Assembly: GCF_016879755.1 (NCBI RefSeq)
Contig: NZ_WOFU01000002.1
Coordinates: forward strand, 248,001-312,000
Source: Bacillus sp. B15-48
Lineage (GTDB): Bacteria > Bacillota > Bacilli > Bacillales > Cytobacillaceae
Direction of reading: 5' to 3'
Length of the DNA stretch: 64,000 nt
The translations under genes were made by a program, and so were the position numbers. Shown piece after piece: positions 1 to 10,337 of the stretch. The first letter of the stretch is position 1. Every line of letters begins with the position of its first letter. The notes under the pieces were generated by a model. That model was not told where the DNA came from. It made no database searches and saw only the letters and a program-made list of their open reading frames with translations.

Positions 1-648
1 ATTTTCTTTGTCAAAAACCCTAAAAAGAAAGATCCGCAACCATTTACTGAATTTGTAAAAACTGTAAAAGAAATTTTCGCTAAAAATGGCCGGTGGTTAT
101 ACGCCATTTTCTTTATCGGTATCATTGTTATGTTCGTTTTATTCGGTGTTTTATTTTACCTCTCAGAAATTCTTGAATCACAGTATAATATTAAAAATTT
201 AAAAAAAGGGCTATTCCTTGCACTTCCGCTCGGCGCCCTCTGTTTGTCTTCTTATATCACCGGGAAATTAATAAAAGAAAACCAAGTGATGATGAAGTGG
301 ATCGCTTTTGGGGGCCTCGCCCTACTAGGAGGTACGATTGGTATACTTGGGTTTTCAAAAGAGCTTTGGTATTTAATCACTGTCTTTCTTATTGGAGCAA
401 TCGGGATTGGTGCGTCTTTACCGCCACTTGATACATTAATCACTGCAAATATTGATAAAAAACAACGGGGAACCATTACTTCCTTCTATAGTTCCATGCG
501 ATTTATTGGTGTAGCAGCTGGGCCACCTGTTATCGCATTAATGATGAAGAACTTCGAAAATATGGTCTTTTACCTTTTAACCGGTTTAAGTCTTGCTGGT
601 GCTCTCGTTATTTTAATGGCTATTAAACCAACAAAAAAAGGTGCATAA
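1..648 (+). CDS. MFS transporter, C-terminal part (5' end outside window)
   Basis: The reading frame is open from the first base, so only about the last 215 residues are present. It shows a charged cytoplasmic loop (rich in Lys and Pro near the start) followed by about six hydrophobic helices, the layout of the C-terminal half of a 12-helix major facilitator. The helix beginning FIGIIVMFVLFGVLFYLS and the loop containing DKKQRGTITSFYSSMRFIG resemble drug:proton antiporters of the Bacillus multidrug group. The substrate cannot be read from this half. An internal ATG at 130 is not a likely start because homology-like sequence continues upstream. It converges with the hydrolase gene that follows. 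Confidence 0.8.
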   Translation: MFFVKNPKKKDPQPFTEFVKTVKEIFAKNGRWLYAIFFIGIIVMFVLFGVLFYLSEILESQYNIKNLKKGLFLALPLGALCLSSYITGKLIKENQVMMKWIAFGGLALLGGTIGILGFSKELWYLITVFLIGAIGIGASLPPLDTLITANIDKKQRGTITSFYSSMRFIGVAAGPPVIALMMKNFENMVFYLLTGLSLAGALVILMAIKPTKKGA

Positions 649-657
649 ATAGTATAA

Positions 658-683
658 GTCCCGCTCTTTCATAAGAGTGGGAC
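658..683. terminator. Hairpin between convergent genes
   Basis: A near-perfect stem (GTCCCgCTCTT / AAGAGtGGGAC) with a short loop lies 10 bases after the MFS stop and just before the end of the convergent hydrolase gene. Neither side has a strong U-run, so termination strength is uncertain. Confidence 0.55.
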
Positions 684-691
684 GCTTCATT

Positions 692-1459
692 TCATTTAAT
701 TTTCAGTCCATTTATAATCTTTACTACTTCTTGATTAAACTGCAAATATTTCTTCGTAACAATTTGATGAGCAACCTTTTTTATAATGATTGTCTTAACA
801 TTTGGGATTCTCTTTTTGTAAAAACGAATATGTTTATTTGTAAAATCCCGGGATCCATAAAACAAATAGACGGGCATTTCTAACTCATGAAGTCGATCTA
901 AACAGGAGTAGTGTACAGATTCATGATAACAATGAAACCAGGTTTTCTGACTCGTCTTTATCATATGATTATAAATTAGATCTCTAACTTGCTTATCTTC
1001 CGTATGTGCGGTCGCAATGCCTCTCGCTAACAAACGAGGATGGTGCTTGACCATATACATTCCCACTATGTGCTCATATTTTAATATATACGACTGCACT
1101 TCTGGAAAACACCCACACAACATAAGAGCTAATGTTCTATCCGGATAATTCAAAGCGAATTCTTGAGCGTAATTTCCTCCCGTTGAATATCCGCAAATTA
1201 CGGCTTTGTCAATTCCTAAATGATCAAGAAGCGTTCGGATTTCCTCGACATAATCGGTTGTTGAAAAAACGGCTTTATTCGTCTTCGTATCACCATGACC
1301 TCCTAAATCTGGTAGGATTAAGCGTAAATGGTTTTGTAGAGGCTTTTGATAATGAAAAACGTTTCTTCCCATTGCCGGTGGATGCAGCATGACAATTGGG
1401 GTACCTGTTCCATAATCATCATAGTACATATTTCCATACTTCAAATGACAAAACGGCAT
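692..1459 (-). CDS. Alpha/beta-fold hydrolase
   Basis: A 255-residue cytoplasmic hydrolase of the alpha/beta superfamily. The oxyanion-hole region reads VMLHPPAMG (about residue 23-31). The nucleophile elbow is GYSTGG, with the likely catalytic Ser at residue 92, and a late His sits in KKVAHQ. The acid is probably the Asp in YGSRDF. I chose the ATG at 1459 over an upstream in-frame start (1522) because AAAGGAG lies 8 bases before it and the protein then begins just before the first beta strand. The substrate is unknown; this family covers esterases, lipases and peroxidases. It stands alone and converges with the MFS gene. Confidence 0.85.
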   Translation of the reverse strand: MPFCHLKYGNMYYDDYGTGTPIVMLHPPAMGRNVFHYQKPLQNHLRLILPDLGGHGDTKTNKAVFSTTDYVEEIRTLLDHLGIDKAVICGYSTGGNYAQEFALNYPDRTLALMLCGCFPEVQSYILKYEHIVGMYMVKHHPRLLARGIATAHTEDKQVRDLIYNHMIKTSQKTWFHCYHESVHYSCLDRLHELEMPVYLFYGSRDFTNKHIRFYKKRIPNVKTIIIKKVAHQIVTKKYLQFNQEVVKIINGLKIK

Positions 1460-1560
1460 AAGTGGCGCTCCTTTAGAATTCTTAATATTCGTTGTTATCT
1501 TGCCACAATAAAAACTTTCCATACTTGTGCCGTAAAATCATTTTTTAGCCTTAAATTGCA

Positions 1561-1587
1561 AAAAAGAAAGCAGCAAAATCTGCTTTC
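1561..1587 (-). terminator. Intrinsic terminator of the DUF2935 gene
   Basis: On the minus strand GAAAGCAG / CTGCTTTC form an 8-bp stem followed by TTTTTT, immediately after the stop codon of the gene ending at 1592. Confidence 0.85.
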
Positions 1588-1591
1588 CCAT

Positions 1592-2380
1592 TCATTCGGT
1601 TCGAGGTTTTCCAGGATCACAATCTGGAGATTCTTTACTAGTTGATTCTGCCACTTTTATCAGGTAATAACATTCTTCTCTGAACATATGATCGGCCATT
1701 AAAGGAGCTAGAGATCCAAGAACCTTATTGTTCAATCCCATCTCTTCTAATTCCTGTAAAAAGCCCATAAATAATCTCATTTCAAGCGAGACTTCGGTAT
1801 TCATACGATCCAGAGCAGGAAATGATGAAAGATTCGTCCGTAAGTACCCGGCCATTTCTACCGCTTTTAAATAGAAATCTTCGAAATGCTCGGTGAATTT
1901 TGCACTTTGCTCTTTTAATCTTTTTTCCGTTTGATCTAAATTATCGTTTATTGCTCCTGCATGACCAGCAGCATCCAATAACCACACTTGATGATGGTGA
2001 AGTTCATGAAAAATTTGGGGAACTTGTGATTTTTTCAAATACTCTAATACCCGGATATATTCTTCTACCTCATTAACCATATGATTTAAAAAACTAGGTG
2101 TAAACAAAATCCGAACATCCCCTAATAATAAGCCCTTAATTAACTCTAATTTAAAGGCACGTATTTTCCGGGCCTCTTCGTCTGCCTTTTTGCTTAGTTG
2201 CAGAAAATCCATAGTGTCTACCTGCTTTAAAAGCTGATCAAATGTGTGAATGAAATACGTGGCAGTCTCAATATGCTGTTGTTCCATAGGATCAACAGCT
2301 TCACGAATAAACCTTCCATGGTCACCGAGTACTTGAAGCCAAAAACGGTGTTCAAACTTAGCTGCTTTTTGAAAATCCAT
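1592..2380 (-). CDS. DUF2935 family protein, probable metal-binding helical bundle
   Basis: A 262-residue, almost wholly alpha-helical soluble protein. The N-terminus FEHRFWLQVLGDHGRFI and further His/Glu residues spaced along the helices (ELHHHQVWLLDAAGH, MADHMFREECYYL) match the two-repeat DUF2935 family, which resembles ferritin-like or hemerythrin-like bundles with His/Glu metal ligands. The length is normal for the family. GGGAGAGG precedes the ATG. No biochemical role is established that I can name. It is transcribed alone, divergent from the molybdoenzyme gene. Confidence 0.8.
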   Translation of the reverse strand: MDFQKAAKFEHRFWLQVLGDHGRFIREAVDPMEQQHIETATYFIHTFDQLLKQVDTMDFLQLSKKADEEARKIRAFKLELIKGLLLGDVRILFTPSFLNHMVNEVEEYIRVLEYLKKSQVPQIFHELHHHQVWLLDAAGHAGAINDNLDQTEKRLKEQSAKFTEHFEDFYLKAVEMAGYLRTNLSSFPALDRMNTEVSLEMRLFMGFLQELEEMGLNNKVLGSLAPLMADHMFREECYYLIKVAESTSKESPDCDPGKPRTE

Positions 2381-2576
2381 TTTTCCTCTCCCTCCACATC
2401 CAATTCATAAAAGCATATCAGAATGAATAAAAATTATGTCTGTCCCGGGGAAATCTTAAAAAGGGCTGACGGATTTTCTAATCATAAATGTTGTATTCTC
2501 CCTTTCAAGTTAATAAAAATAAGGTTCTATACCCTTAATTTAAAAATATGTTAATTAGTGAAAAGAGGTGATCTGC

Positions 2577-3644
2577 ATGAATCGGGTACAAACAATTCCT
2601 TTTTTAACAACTAGGAGTCTCGTTCCGGAGAATCAAGAATCGCCAATTTCCTTCCTGAATAAATGGAAAACTCCTTTACATTATTTTTACCGTCGAAATC
2701 ACTTCACCTATCCGGTGTTAACCCCACAAAACTTTTGGTTACAAATAACAGGAGACGCCGCAAAACCACGATACTTTCATTATAATGAACTTTTAACGAT
2801 GCCTTCTAAATCAATAATCGTCCCTATAGAATGTGCTGGAAATAAGCGGGCACATTTTTCCCCAAAAACGTATGGAGAGCAATGGCAAGATGGAGCAATC
2901 AGCCAAGGGAAGTGGACGGGAGTACCGTTAAAACGATTATTAGAACAGGTTGAAATTTCTAAAGAGACAAAGGAGGTTGTTTTTGAAGGCGCAGACGCTG
3001 GAAAAAAAACAGGGGAAGAAAATGTGGTCCCATATAAAAGAAGTCTGCCGATTGAAGTTGCTTTACATCCAGATACAATCATTGCCTACCATTATAATAA
3101 TCAGCCGCTCAATTTTAGGCATGGATATCCATTCAGGTTAATCATTCCAAACTGGTATGGGATGGCATCTGTAAAATGGCTAAAAAGCATACAGGCGATT
3201 AAACGGCCGTTTAAAGGGCCGTTTCAAACAGAGGACTATATTTATTATCCATATAAAAATGAAGATAATGATGAGGATCAATTTCCAGTCACTATTTTAA
3301 ATGTAAACTCCACTATTCAACAACCCATTGACCGTTCGATTCTAAATACAGGTACTCACCAAATTATTGGAATCGCATGGACAGGGAAGGGAAAAATTGC
3401 TGAAGTACAATTAAGTTTTGATAAGGGAATTAAATGGGAAACTGCAACTCTTAGCTCTCATCCAAGTGAACCTTACTCTTGGACGAAATGGTCCTTAACC
3501 TGGACTATTGAAAAACAAGGAGAATATACAGTTTATTCAAGGGCAAAGGATTCGACTGGTCGAATTCAACCATTAACTCCCTTTTGGAATCGAAAGGGAT
3601 ATGGCTATAACGCGATTTCTAAAATTAAAGTAAAAGTGGAATAA
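2577..3644 (+). CDS. Sulfite-oxidase-like molybdopterin-dependent oxidoreductase
   Basis: A 355-residue protein of the sulfite oxidase family. Residues about 45-205 form the Mo-pterin domain; Cys86 in PIECAGNKR is the expected molybdenum ligand, and HGYPFRLIIPNWYG is the conserved end of that domain. The rest is the immunoglobulin-like dimerisation domain (TGKGKIAEVQLSFDKG, then YTVYSRAKDSTGR). There is no haem domain and no signal peptide or Tat motif, so it is probably cytoplasmic with an unidentified electron acceptor. AAGAGGTG 7 bases upstream selects the ATG at 2577 over the GTG at 2568. The substrate (sulfite or other) cannot be decided from sequence. Confidence 0.87.
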   Translation: MNRVQTIPFLTTRSLVPENQESPISFLNKWKTPLHYFYRRNHFTYPVLTPQNFWLQITGDAAKPRYFHYNELLTMPSKSIIVPIECAGNKRAHFSPKTYGEQWQDGAISQGKWTGVPLKRLLEQVEISKETKEVVFEGADAGKKTGEENVVPYKRSLPIEVALHPDTIIAYHYNNQPLNFRHGYPFRLIIPNWYGMASVKWLKSIQAIKRPFKGPFQTEDYIYYPYKNEDNDEDQFPVTILNVNSTIQQPIDRSILNTGTHQIIGIAWTGKGKIAEVQLSFDKGIKWETATLSSHPSEPYSWTKWSLTWTIEKQGEYTVYSRAKDSTGRIQPLTPFWNRKGYGYNAISKIKVKVE

Positions 3645-3651
3645 GCAAGCG

Positions 3652-3678
3652 AAAACCGCACATCATGTGCGGTTTTTT
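3652..3678 (+). terminator. Intrinsic terminator
   Basis: AAAACCGCAC / GTGCGGTTTT stem with a 5-base loop and a U-rich tail directly after the molybdoenzyme stop. The next 270 bases hold no convincing gene. Confidence 0.9.
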
Positions 3679-3952
3679 ATTTTCTGAGTTTAATAAGAAA
3701 GCGATGCATATGCCGATAACGTTTAGGAATTCCCCAATCGCTCATCGTAATCGTCACGTAATGAAGATGAGAAATCCAAGTTATTTTGTGAACTCGATTT
3801 ATTCAAAGCTAATATTACCTTATACGATTTTCATACACAGCTTATGTTATGAATAATTATTTTGAATTTTAATAATTCTTTTTGTTTACTTCTGAGTTGA
3901 ATAGTAAATAGGCTATACTATTAATATCAACTCGAGCAAAGGATTTCGACTT

Positions 3953-5056
3953 ATGAAGATTCCAAAGAGATTTCGTTTCATTGGTGGAAGGATTGTCAAA
4001 ACTGGATTAGCCGTATTTATTACAGCTCTTATTTGTCATCTGTTAAATTGGCCAGCAATGTTTGCTGTTATCACAGCAATTGTCACGATTGAGCCGACCG
4101 CAGCCGATTCCATAAAAAAAGCGTTTGTTCGCTTTCCGGCCTCTGCCATTGGTGCTGGTTTCTCCGTACTCGCTACTTTTCTTTTTGGAGATCGGCCGAT
4201 TTCTTATGCATTTGTAGCCGTCGCGACAATCATCTCTTGTCATAAATTGAAATTACACGACGGGACTTTAGTTGCAACTTTAACTGGTGTGGCAATGATA
4301 TCAACCGTTCATGATGAATATTTATCTTCCTTTTTTATTAGACTCGGAACGACCTGTACCGGTTTAATTGTTTCATCTCTCGTTAATTTTTTAGTTATGC
4401 CTCCTAAATATTCACTGACAATCAGTCAGGGAATTCGCACTCTCTATATGATGGCGGGAGATATTCTTAACAAAAGGGGAACAGAAATACTTCAGGAACA
4501 AGCAAGTGATAAGGAGCTACGCAATACATTCTATCACCTAGTACAGGAAATCGAAAAAACGGAAACACTCTGTACATACCAAAAAAGAGAATGGAAATTC
4601 CATCGCCCTAAACGAATTGAAATTCAAAATTTTCTTTATGAATATAAAAAATTAAACATATTAAGACAAGTAACGTATCATATTGGAAACTTAATATACC
4701 TTCCTTCACATCATTTCACCTTAGGACCTAGCAAGTGCAATGTAATTATGGATACAATCCACTCGATTAGAAGTATTTACTATGATCCAAATTTCACAAT
4801 AAAAAAACGTCATTATGAAAATATTGATACGATGAAAGAACTTTTTTCAGCACAAAAATCATTTATGAAAATTGAAATGGCAAAGAGTGAACATCTACAA
4901 TATTTTTCATCTGAGACTGTTGTTATATATGAATTATTATCAATCCATGAATTGACAGAGGAACTGAGCAAAACAAAAATACTACAACTTAAACGATTAA
5001 AACGAAAATCGGGATCTCTAATAGAGAACGAGAGGGAGATGTCATATCATGATTAA
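3953..5056 (+). CDS. FUSC / aromatic acid exporter family membrane protein (DUF939-like)
   Basis: 367 residues. About six closely spaced hydrophobic helices in residues 12-150 are followed by a long, charged cytoplasmic region of about 210 residues. The N-terminal segment (GLAVFITALICHLLNWP, then AVITAIVTIEPTAADSIKKA) matches the DUF939/FUSC family, related to aromatic acid exporters. Transport function is inferred from family only. AAAGGA lies 9 bases before the ATG. The 3' end overlaps the methyltransferase gene by 8 bases, so the two are translationally coupled. Confidence 0.8.
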   Translation: MKIPKRFRFIGGRIVKTGLAVFITALICHLLNWPAMFAVITAIVTIEPTAADSIKKAFVRFPASAIGAGFSVLATFLFGDRPISYAFVAVATIISCHKLKLHDGTLVATLTGVAMISTVHDEYLSSFFIRLGTTCTGLIVSSLVNFLVMPPKYSLTISQGIRTLYMMAGDILNKRGTEILQEQASDKELRNTFYHLVQEIEKTETLCTYQKREWKFHRPKRIEIQNFLYEYKKLNILRQVTYHIGNLIYLPSHHFTLGPSKCNVIMDTIHSIRSIYYDPNFTIKKRHYENIDTMKELFSAQKSFMKIEMAKSEHLQYFSSETVVIYELLSIHELTEELSKTKILQLKRLKRKSGSLIENEREMSYHD

Positions 5057-5660
5057 ATATACAGGAGAACGTGTGATTCCAAAATTAATGAAGCCCACAA
5101 ATGGACTTTTATTAGAACATATTGCAAGATACCATTTTGCGATTCCTTATGCAAAAGGGCGCGTTCTTGATTTCGCTTGTGGCAGTGGTTTTGGTAGTAA
5201 TATTATTGCAAAGGCCGCTAAAAAAGAAGTGGACGAGATTATTGCGGTTGATATTGATGAAAGTACCATCACATATGCTAAAGGAACTTATCATCACCCC
5301 CTTATTCGCTTTCAAATGGCAAATGTTGTTGAACCAGAACTACCACAGAGATTAGGGCAGTTTGATTTAATTGTTAGTTTTGAAACGCTTGAACATGTTG
5401 AGCAAGAGCATCAATTTATGGATAATATTTTTCAAATGTTAAAGCCTAATGGGAAGTTGATTATTTCTACTCCATTTGGACAAGGCCGTGGGAAACCAAC
5501 CAGTGAACCATTTCATGTTCATCAACTTAATACGGACGAGTTTCACTCTCTTTTTGAAAAATATACTGAAAAGGAATTTTATTATCAACGAGGAGTTTTA
5601 GTCGAACCAGGGCGAGCTGGTCTCCACTATCCAATTGGGATTGCAGTGTGCACGAAGTGA
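5049..5660 (+). CDS. Class I SAM-dependent methyltransferase
   Basis: 203 residues with a Rossmann-type SAM fold. Motif I is VLDFACGSGFGSN (about 38-50), the acidic ribose-binding strand is IIAVDIDES, and motif IV/post-motif is FDLIVSFETLEHV. The C-terminal part gives no substrate clue. Its start overlaps the preceding exporter gene, suggesting a shared job such as modifying an exported compound, but this is only inference from context. A terminator follows. Confidence 0.87.
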   Translation: MIKYTGERVIPKLMKPTNGLLLEHIARYHFAIPYAKGRVLDFACGSGFGSNIIAKAAKKEVDEIIAVDIDESTITYAKGTYHHPLIRFQMANVVEPELPQRLGQFDLIVSFETLEHVEQEHQFMDNIFQMLKPNGKLIISTPFGQGRGKPTSEPFHVHQLNTDEFHSLFEKYTEKEFYYQRGVLVEPGRAGLHYPIGIAVCTK

Positions 5661-5672
5661 ATGACAAAATGC

Positions 5673-5706
5673 AAAAGACACTAACTCAACGGTTAGTGTC
5701 TTTTTT
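5673..5706 (+). terminator. Intrinsic terminator
   Basis: AAAAGACACTAAC / GTTAGTGTCTTTT stem followed by TTTT after the methyltransferase gene; it also lies between convergent genes. Confidence 0.92.
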
Positions 5707-5725
5707 AGTAGCTCCTTGCAGGAAG

Positions 5726-6478
<753 letters not shown>

Positions 6479-6566
6479 CTATTTTCGACTTCTATTTTAT
6501 ACGTTATCGATTTTACCTTGATATATGGAATAAATTCAAATCAAAGCACCATTATGTATTTTACAT

Positions 6567-6600
6567 GAAAAAACAGACCTTTAATCATTCAAAGATCTGT
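6567..6600 (-). terminator. Intrinsic terminator of yeeN
   Basis: On the minus strand ACAGATCTTT / AAAGGTCTGT forms a stem followed by TTTTTT, 13 bases after the yeeN stop. Confidence 0.88.
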
Positions 6601-6612
6601 ATGGGAGTAGCA

Positions 6613-7329
6613 TTAACTTAAATCGACGTTATGGTATACTTGTCTAACATCTTCTAAGTCTTCTAAAGCATCAATCATCTTTTCAAATTGTTCTTGTGCT
6701 TCAGCTGATAATTCTACTTCATTTTGTGGAAGCATCGTCAGCTCAGCAATCGTAAACTCGGTTACGCCTATGTTTTTGAACGCCTCTTGGATGGCATGAA
6801 ATTGGTCAGGTTCTGCGTAGATAATGACCGTTTCCTCTTCTTCAAGAATATCCCGCACTTCTACATCTGCTTCCATCATCAACTCTAGTACTTCATCGGC
6901 TGTTTTGCCTTCGATGCCTAAGACTGCAGTTGCATCAAACATATATGATACAGATCCGCTCACACCCATATTCCCGCCATTTTTACCAAACGCAGCACGA
7001 ACATCGGATGCTGTCCGATTTACGTTATTCGTTAACGCATCGACAATGACCATTGCTCCATTTGATCCAAACCCCTCATATCGAAGCTCATCATATGTTT
7101 CATCGTCGCCTCCCTTTGCTTTATCAATAGCACGCTCGATAATCGTTTTCGGGACATTGTATGTCTTCGCTCGTTCAAGTACAACTTTAAGCGCTTGATT
7201 TAGCTCGGGATCAGGCTCACCTTGTTTGGCTGCCACATAAATTTCACGGCCAAATTTCGCATAAATTCGGCTCGTATTCGCATCCTTTGAAGCTTTTTTC
7301 TCTTTAATATTGTTCCATTTACGGCCCAT
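6613..7329 (-). CDS. yeeN: YebC/PmpR (TACO1) family protein, YeeN type
   Basis: 238 residues. The N-terminus [16 protein letters not shown] is the hallmark of the YebC2/YeeN branch of this family. The conserved [15 protein letters not shown] and [21 protein letters not shown] segments are intact. Older annotation calls the family transcriptional regulators; work on TACO1 and YebC-type proteins points to a role in translation of difficult (for example polyproline) sequences. The start is the second ATG of an ATGATG pair, with AAAGTGAG upstream. It is monocistronic with its own terminator. Confidence 0.9.
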   Translation of the reverse strand: MGRKWNNIKEKKASKDANTSRIYAKFGREIYVAAKQGEPDPELNQALKVVLERAKTYNVPKTIIERAIDKAKGGDDETYDELRYEGFGSNGAMVIVDALTNNVNRTASDVRAAFGKNGGNMGVSGSVSYMFDATAVLGIEGKTADEVLELMMEADVEVRDILEEEETVIIYAEPDQFHAIQEAFKNIGVTEFTIAELTMLPQNEVELSAEAQEQFEKMIDALEDLEDVRQVYHNVDLS

Positions 7330-7498
7330 CATGAACACTCACTTTCAACTATGAGATTTACATAAAAATATTAATATGAAAAGACAACTTCTTCAACTCT
7401 TTTCATGAATAAAATATTTTTTCTAATGCGAATCTGATTCTCCATCACATTTCCTATTGTTAATATATCTCACTTTTCTGGATGGATAATGGAAAAAA

Positions 7499-7533
7499 TA
7501 AAAAAGTTTCACCTTAAAGATGAAACTTTTTTA
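7499..7533 (-). terminator. Intrinsic terminator of the ydjO-like gene
   Basis: AAAAAAGTTTCA / TGAAACTTTTTT is a long A/U-flanked stem about 50 bases past the stop at 7583. The symmetry would let it work in both directions. Confidence 0.85.
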
Positions 7534-7582
7534 TCATTAGAAATTAGTTTTATTTAAAATGCTTAATTAGTAACCGGAATCA

Positions 7583-7789
7583 TTAACCTGTCACATTGAA
7601 GCTATGATTGTTCACCACTTCTAATTCTTTTGTAGTTGATTCCATATCACTTTTACAAATCGGGCATGCCGGAACTGCACTACTTTTAAAATTGTCACGG
7701 ACCCAGCACTTACATTGATCTGAGGTACAAACCCAAATCTTTGTTTCTGCAGTGACAATTTCCTCAGGAGGTTTTCTTCCAAATGCCAT
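7583..7789 (-). CDS. Cold-inducible YdjO-like zinc-finger protein
   Basis: A 68-residue protein. Two cysteine pairs (WVCTSDQCKCW and PACPICKSDM) form a treble-clef/zinc-ribbon-like unit, and the WVCTSDQCxCWVRxNF pattern matches the YdjO cold-inducible family. The TTG at 7810 is a possible upstream start, but the ATG at 7789 has GGAG 10 bases upstream and removes a non-conserved extension. The molecular role is unknown; RNA or protein binding is plausible. It is preceded by a good sigma-A promoter and a leader of roughly 65 bases. Confidence 0.8.
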   Translation of the reverse strand: MAFGRKPPEEIVTAETKIWVCTSDQCKCWVRDNFKSSAVPACPICKSDMESTTKELEVVNNHSFNVTG

Positions 7790-8102
7790 TTCCCTCACGC
7801 TCCATTTCAATTAATTAAAATTGGCTTGGTGGATTCATTACAAAAAGATTGGCAAAACTTTTTATAATAAATCAATAAAACAAAAAAATCAATCCTTTTT
7901 TAATAATACCATACAATCACTAAAAATCCAAACTTTAAATAACGGCCCATCCTTTAATATTATGTACATAATCGAAAAGAATACTCATCATTTAATGTAA
8001 TTCTTTCCTTCTCTTTTATAAATTATTTGTTGTACAAGCTGCATAGTTAGAATACATATAATACAGCAACTGATTTTTTTAAAAGCAATGGAGGTCTTTG
8101 TA
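7790..8102. other. Divergent intergenic region
   Basis: A 313-base A/T-rich region between the divergent ydjO-like and lysE-like genes. It holds the promoter listed next and, near 8060, a TATAAT-like element facing lysE with no good -35. No further gene or RNA structure was found. Confidence 0.6.
7864..7892 (-). promoter_or_regulatory. Sigma-A type promoter for the ydjO-like gene
   Basis: Minus-strand -35 TTGATT (7892-7887) and -10 TATTAT (7869-7864) are separated by exactly 17 bases. The predicted transcript begins about 65 bases before the ATG, long enough for a temperature-sensitive leader. Confidence 0.55.
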
Positions 8103-8732
8103 TTGAGTGTTTTTTTTAGTTATGTAATTCTTGGATTATCGTTAGCTGCGCCAATTGGACCAGTTAATGCAGCACAGATGGACAAAGGGATTCGTAGCGG
8201 TTTTTTCCATTCTTGGATTTTAGGGTTAGGAGCACTAACAGCCGATATCATTTACATGATTGCCATTTTTTTAGGCGTCTCACACTTCCTTCAAACACCT
8301 TTTATGCAAACCTTTCTATGGCTTTTTGGTTTTTTTGTGCTTTTATACACTGGTATTGAAACAATTCTTGGTGCGGGAAAAGTTGTAATGCATCAAGATA
8401 AAAGGACAGAAACCGTTTGGAAATCTTTTCTATCCGGATTTTTAATGTCAATATCAAACCCATTAACCATATTATTTTGGTTGGGGATATACGGATCTGT
8501 CCTTGCAAAAACAGCTTCTAGTTATGGAAAAAGTGAATTAATATTATACAGTTCAGCAATTATTTTGGGACTAATTATTTGGGATATAACGATGGCATTA
8601 ATATCAAGCAGTTTTAGAAAAATATTAACTACTCGGCTCCTCACCGTTATTTCCATTCTATCTGGATTCTCATTAATTGGCTTTGCTCTTTATTTTGGGA
8701 TGAAAGCAGTAAATGTCCTGCTTACCAATTAA
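8103..8732 (+). CDS. LysE/RhtB family amino-acid exporter
   Basis: A 209-residue, six-helix membrane protein. The conserved LysE signature APIGPVNAAQMDKGIRSG lies in the first 30 residues, with FLMSISNPLTILFWLG in the middle. Members export basic or other amino acids and metabolites; the substrate here is not determined. The TTG at 8103 is preferred because GGAGGT lies 7 bases before it; the ATG at 8088 would place that ribosome binding site inside the gene. It converges on the amino-acid permease gene. Confidence 0.88.
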   Translation: MSVFFSYVILGLSLAAPIGPVNAAQMDKGIRSGFFHSWILGLGALTADIIYMIAIFLGVSHFLQTPFMQTFLWLFGFFVLLYTGIETILGAGKVVMHQDKRTETVWKSFLSGFLMSISNPLTILFWLGIYGSVLAKTASSYGKSELILYSSAIILGLIIWDITMALISSSFRKILTTRLLTVISILSGFSLIGFALYFGMKAVNVLLTN

Positions 8733-8758
8733 ATGAAACTTGTAGAGGAGCATTTAAA

Positions 8759-10126
8759 TTATTGGAATCTTGGCCGTGGTACTTTTGCATCCTTTTCCTT
8801 TTTCTTTTTCCTCTTATTTACAGTATTTCTTATAACCAATATTAGTCCGATTAATGCAATAAAAATAACTGAAATAAAAAAGCCTGGACGACTTTCGCGG
8901 TCAAATAATGTGCCACTAACAGCCAAAACAATTAAAAGAATCGCTCCAAACCTTTTGGTTTGATCAAAGGTAGTTAGTTTGATAATTTTTTTGTATGAAA
9001 ATAAAAGGAATAACCAATTATACATCAGCATTAAACCAGCGGCTGTTGTTAAATATTCATAAATTCGATCCGGCATCGCTAAAGCTAAGACGATTGAAGC
9101 GATTAACCCTAGTATAGTTAGGGAAAGAGCGAAATGAGGAACTTTAAGTTTCCCTTTTTTCGCTAAAGCTTTTGGAGCATCACCATCTTTAGACAATGTA
9201 ACAATCATACTAGTTACAGCAAATAATGAGGCACACATTGTTGAAAAGCCAGCAATAATCATTGCCCCATTAAAAAGATGTGGCACAAGCGGAAGTTGAT
9301 AATGGTCCAAAGCGGTGACAAATGGGCTCTCTTTTGTTGAAAAATCGTTAAAAGGGACAAGTAGTACTGTAAAGGCAATCGAAAACAAATAAATTGTTGC
9401 TAATAACAGCAACATGATCTTTCCTGCCTTCGGTGCATCATTTTTGTTTTTTAGTCTTGGAGCCATTATTCCCATTATTTCGATTCCGCCAAAGGCATAA
9501 AAACCGAAAATTAATGCTGTCCACAAACCCATATATCCACCAGGAAAAAATTGATCGAGGGTACGTGTCATGTTAACTTCATGTCCAAGCCCTCTAAATA
9601 CACCAAATACAGCCAACGTGGCTATAACTAAAAACATAAAAATCGCAGCCACCTTAATGACAGCGAATATATTTTCCATTTTTTCAAAACCGCTTGTTCC
9701 TGTTAGTACTACGCCTATCCCTAAAACGGCAAATATGGCAGCAAACACCCAAAGAGGGATATCAGGGAACCAAAAACGTGAAAATAACGATAATGCAGTT
9801 AACTGGCTTCCCATAATTAGGAGTTCCGAACTCCAGTATACCCACCCACTAGAAAATCCGGCCCAGTTCCCGTATGCTTTTTTTGCATAGGAGCGAAATG
9901 ACCCTTTTTGCGGGTCCTTTGCTGCCATTTTTGCCAGTGCATCAAATACAAGATAAGTGCCTAGTGCCGCAACTGCAAATACAATGATGGCAGATGGTCC
10001 AGTTCTGGTTATCGCTAGTGCGGAACCTAGAAAAAAACCTGTTCCAATAATACAACCGATACCGATCATTGAGAGCTGCCACCATGCGAGCTTTGCTTCT
10101 TTTGCGGAACCTTTTTTCTTGCTCAT
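8759..10126 (-). CDS. APC-superfamily amino-acid permease
   Basis: 455 residues with about 12 transmembrane helices. The first helix carries the APC substrate-binding glycine motif (GIGCIIGTGFFLGSA), and the polar loop AKKAYGNWAGFSSGWVYW follows helix 2. A basic tail (KKKKEKD) ends the protein. It is a proton-coupled amino-acid symporter by family; the specificity is not readable. AGGGAGGG precedes the ATG. I see no T-box or other leader structure upstream. No clear terminator separates it from the convergent lysE-type gene. Confidence 0.88.
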   Translation of the reverse strand: MSKKKGSAKEAKLAWWQLSMIGIGCIIGTGFFLGSALAITRTGPSAIIVFAVAALGTYLVFDALAKMAAKDPQKGSFRSYAKKAYGNWAGFSSGWVYWSSELLIMGSQLTALSLFSRFWFPDIPLWVFAAIFAVLGIGVVLTGTSGFEKMENIFAVIKVAAIFMFLVIATLAVFGVFRGLGHEVNMTRTLDQFFPGGYMGLWTALIFGFYAFGGIEIMGIMAPRLKNKNDAPKAGKIMLLLLATIYLFSIAFTVLLVPFNDFSTKESPFVTALDHYQLPLVPHLFNGAMIIAGFSTMCASLFAVTSMIVTLSKDGDAPKALAKKGKLKVPHFALSLTILGLIASIVLALAMPDRIYEYLTTAAGLMLMYNWLFLLFSYKKIIKLTTFDQTKRFGAILLIVLAVSGTLFDRESRPGFFISVIFIALIGLILVIRNTVNKRKKKKEKDAKVPRPRFQ

Positions 10127-10337
10127 TGTGTTGTATCCCTCCCTATATCATCTCAACTATTGTTTGAAACATTGGGAAGATTTATGTAAAAATCATAACT
10201 ATAGTACGAATGATCTTTTTCACAAAATCCACCCTTCTATTGTGCTACTTAAAGTTGTGCATAAATTGTTCGTTGTTTTTGTTTTGCTTCGATAAGATAT
10301 ATAATAGGGAAAAGAAAATATAAAGGGTGATAAAAAC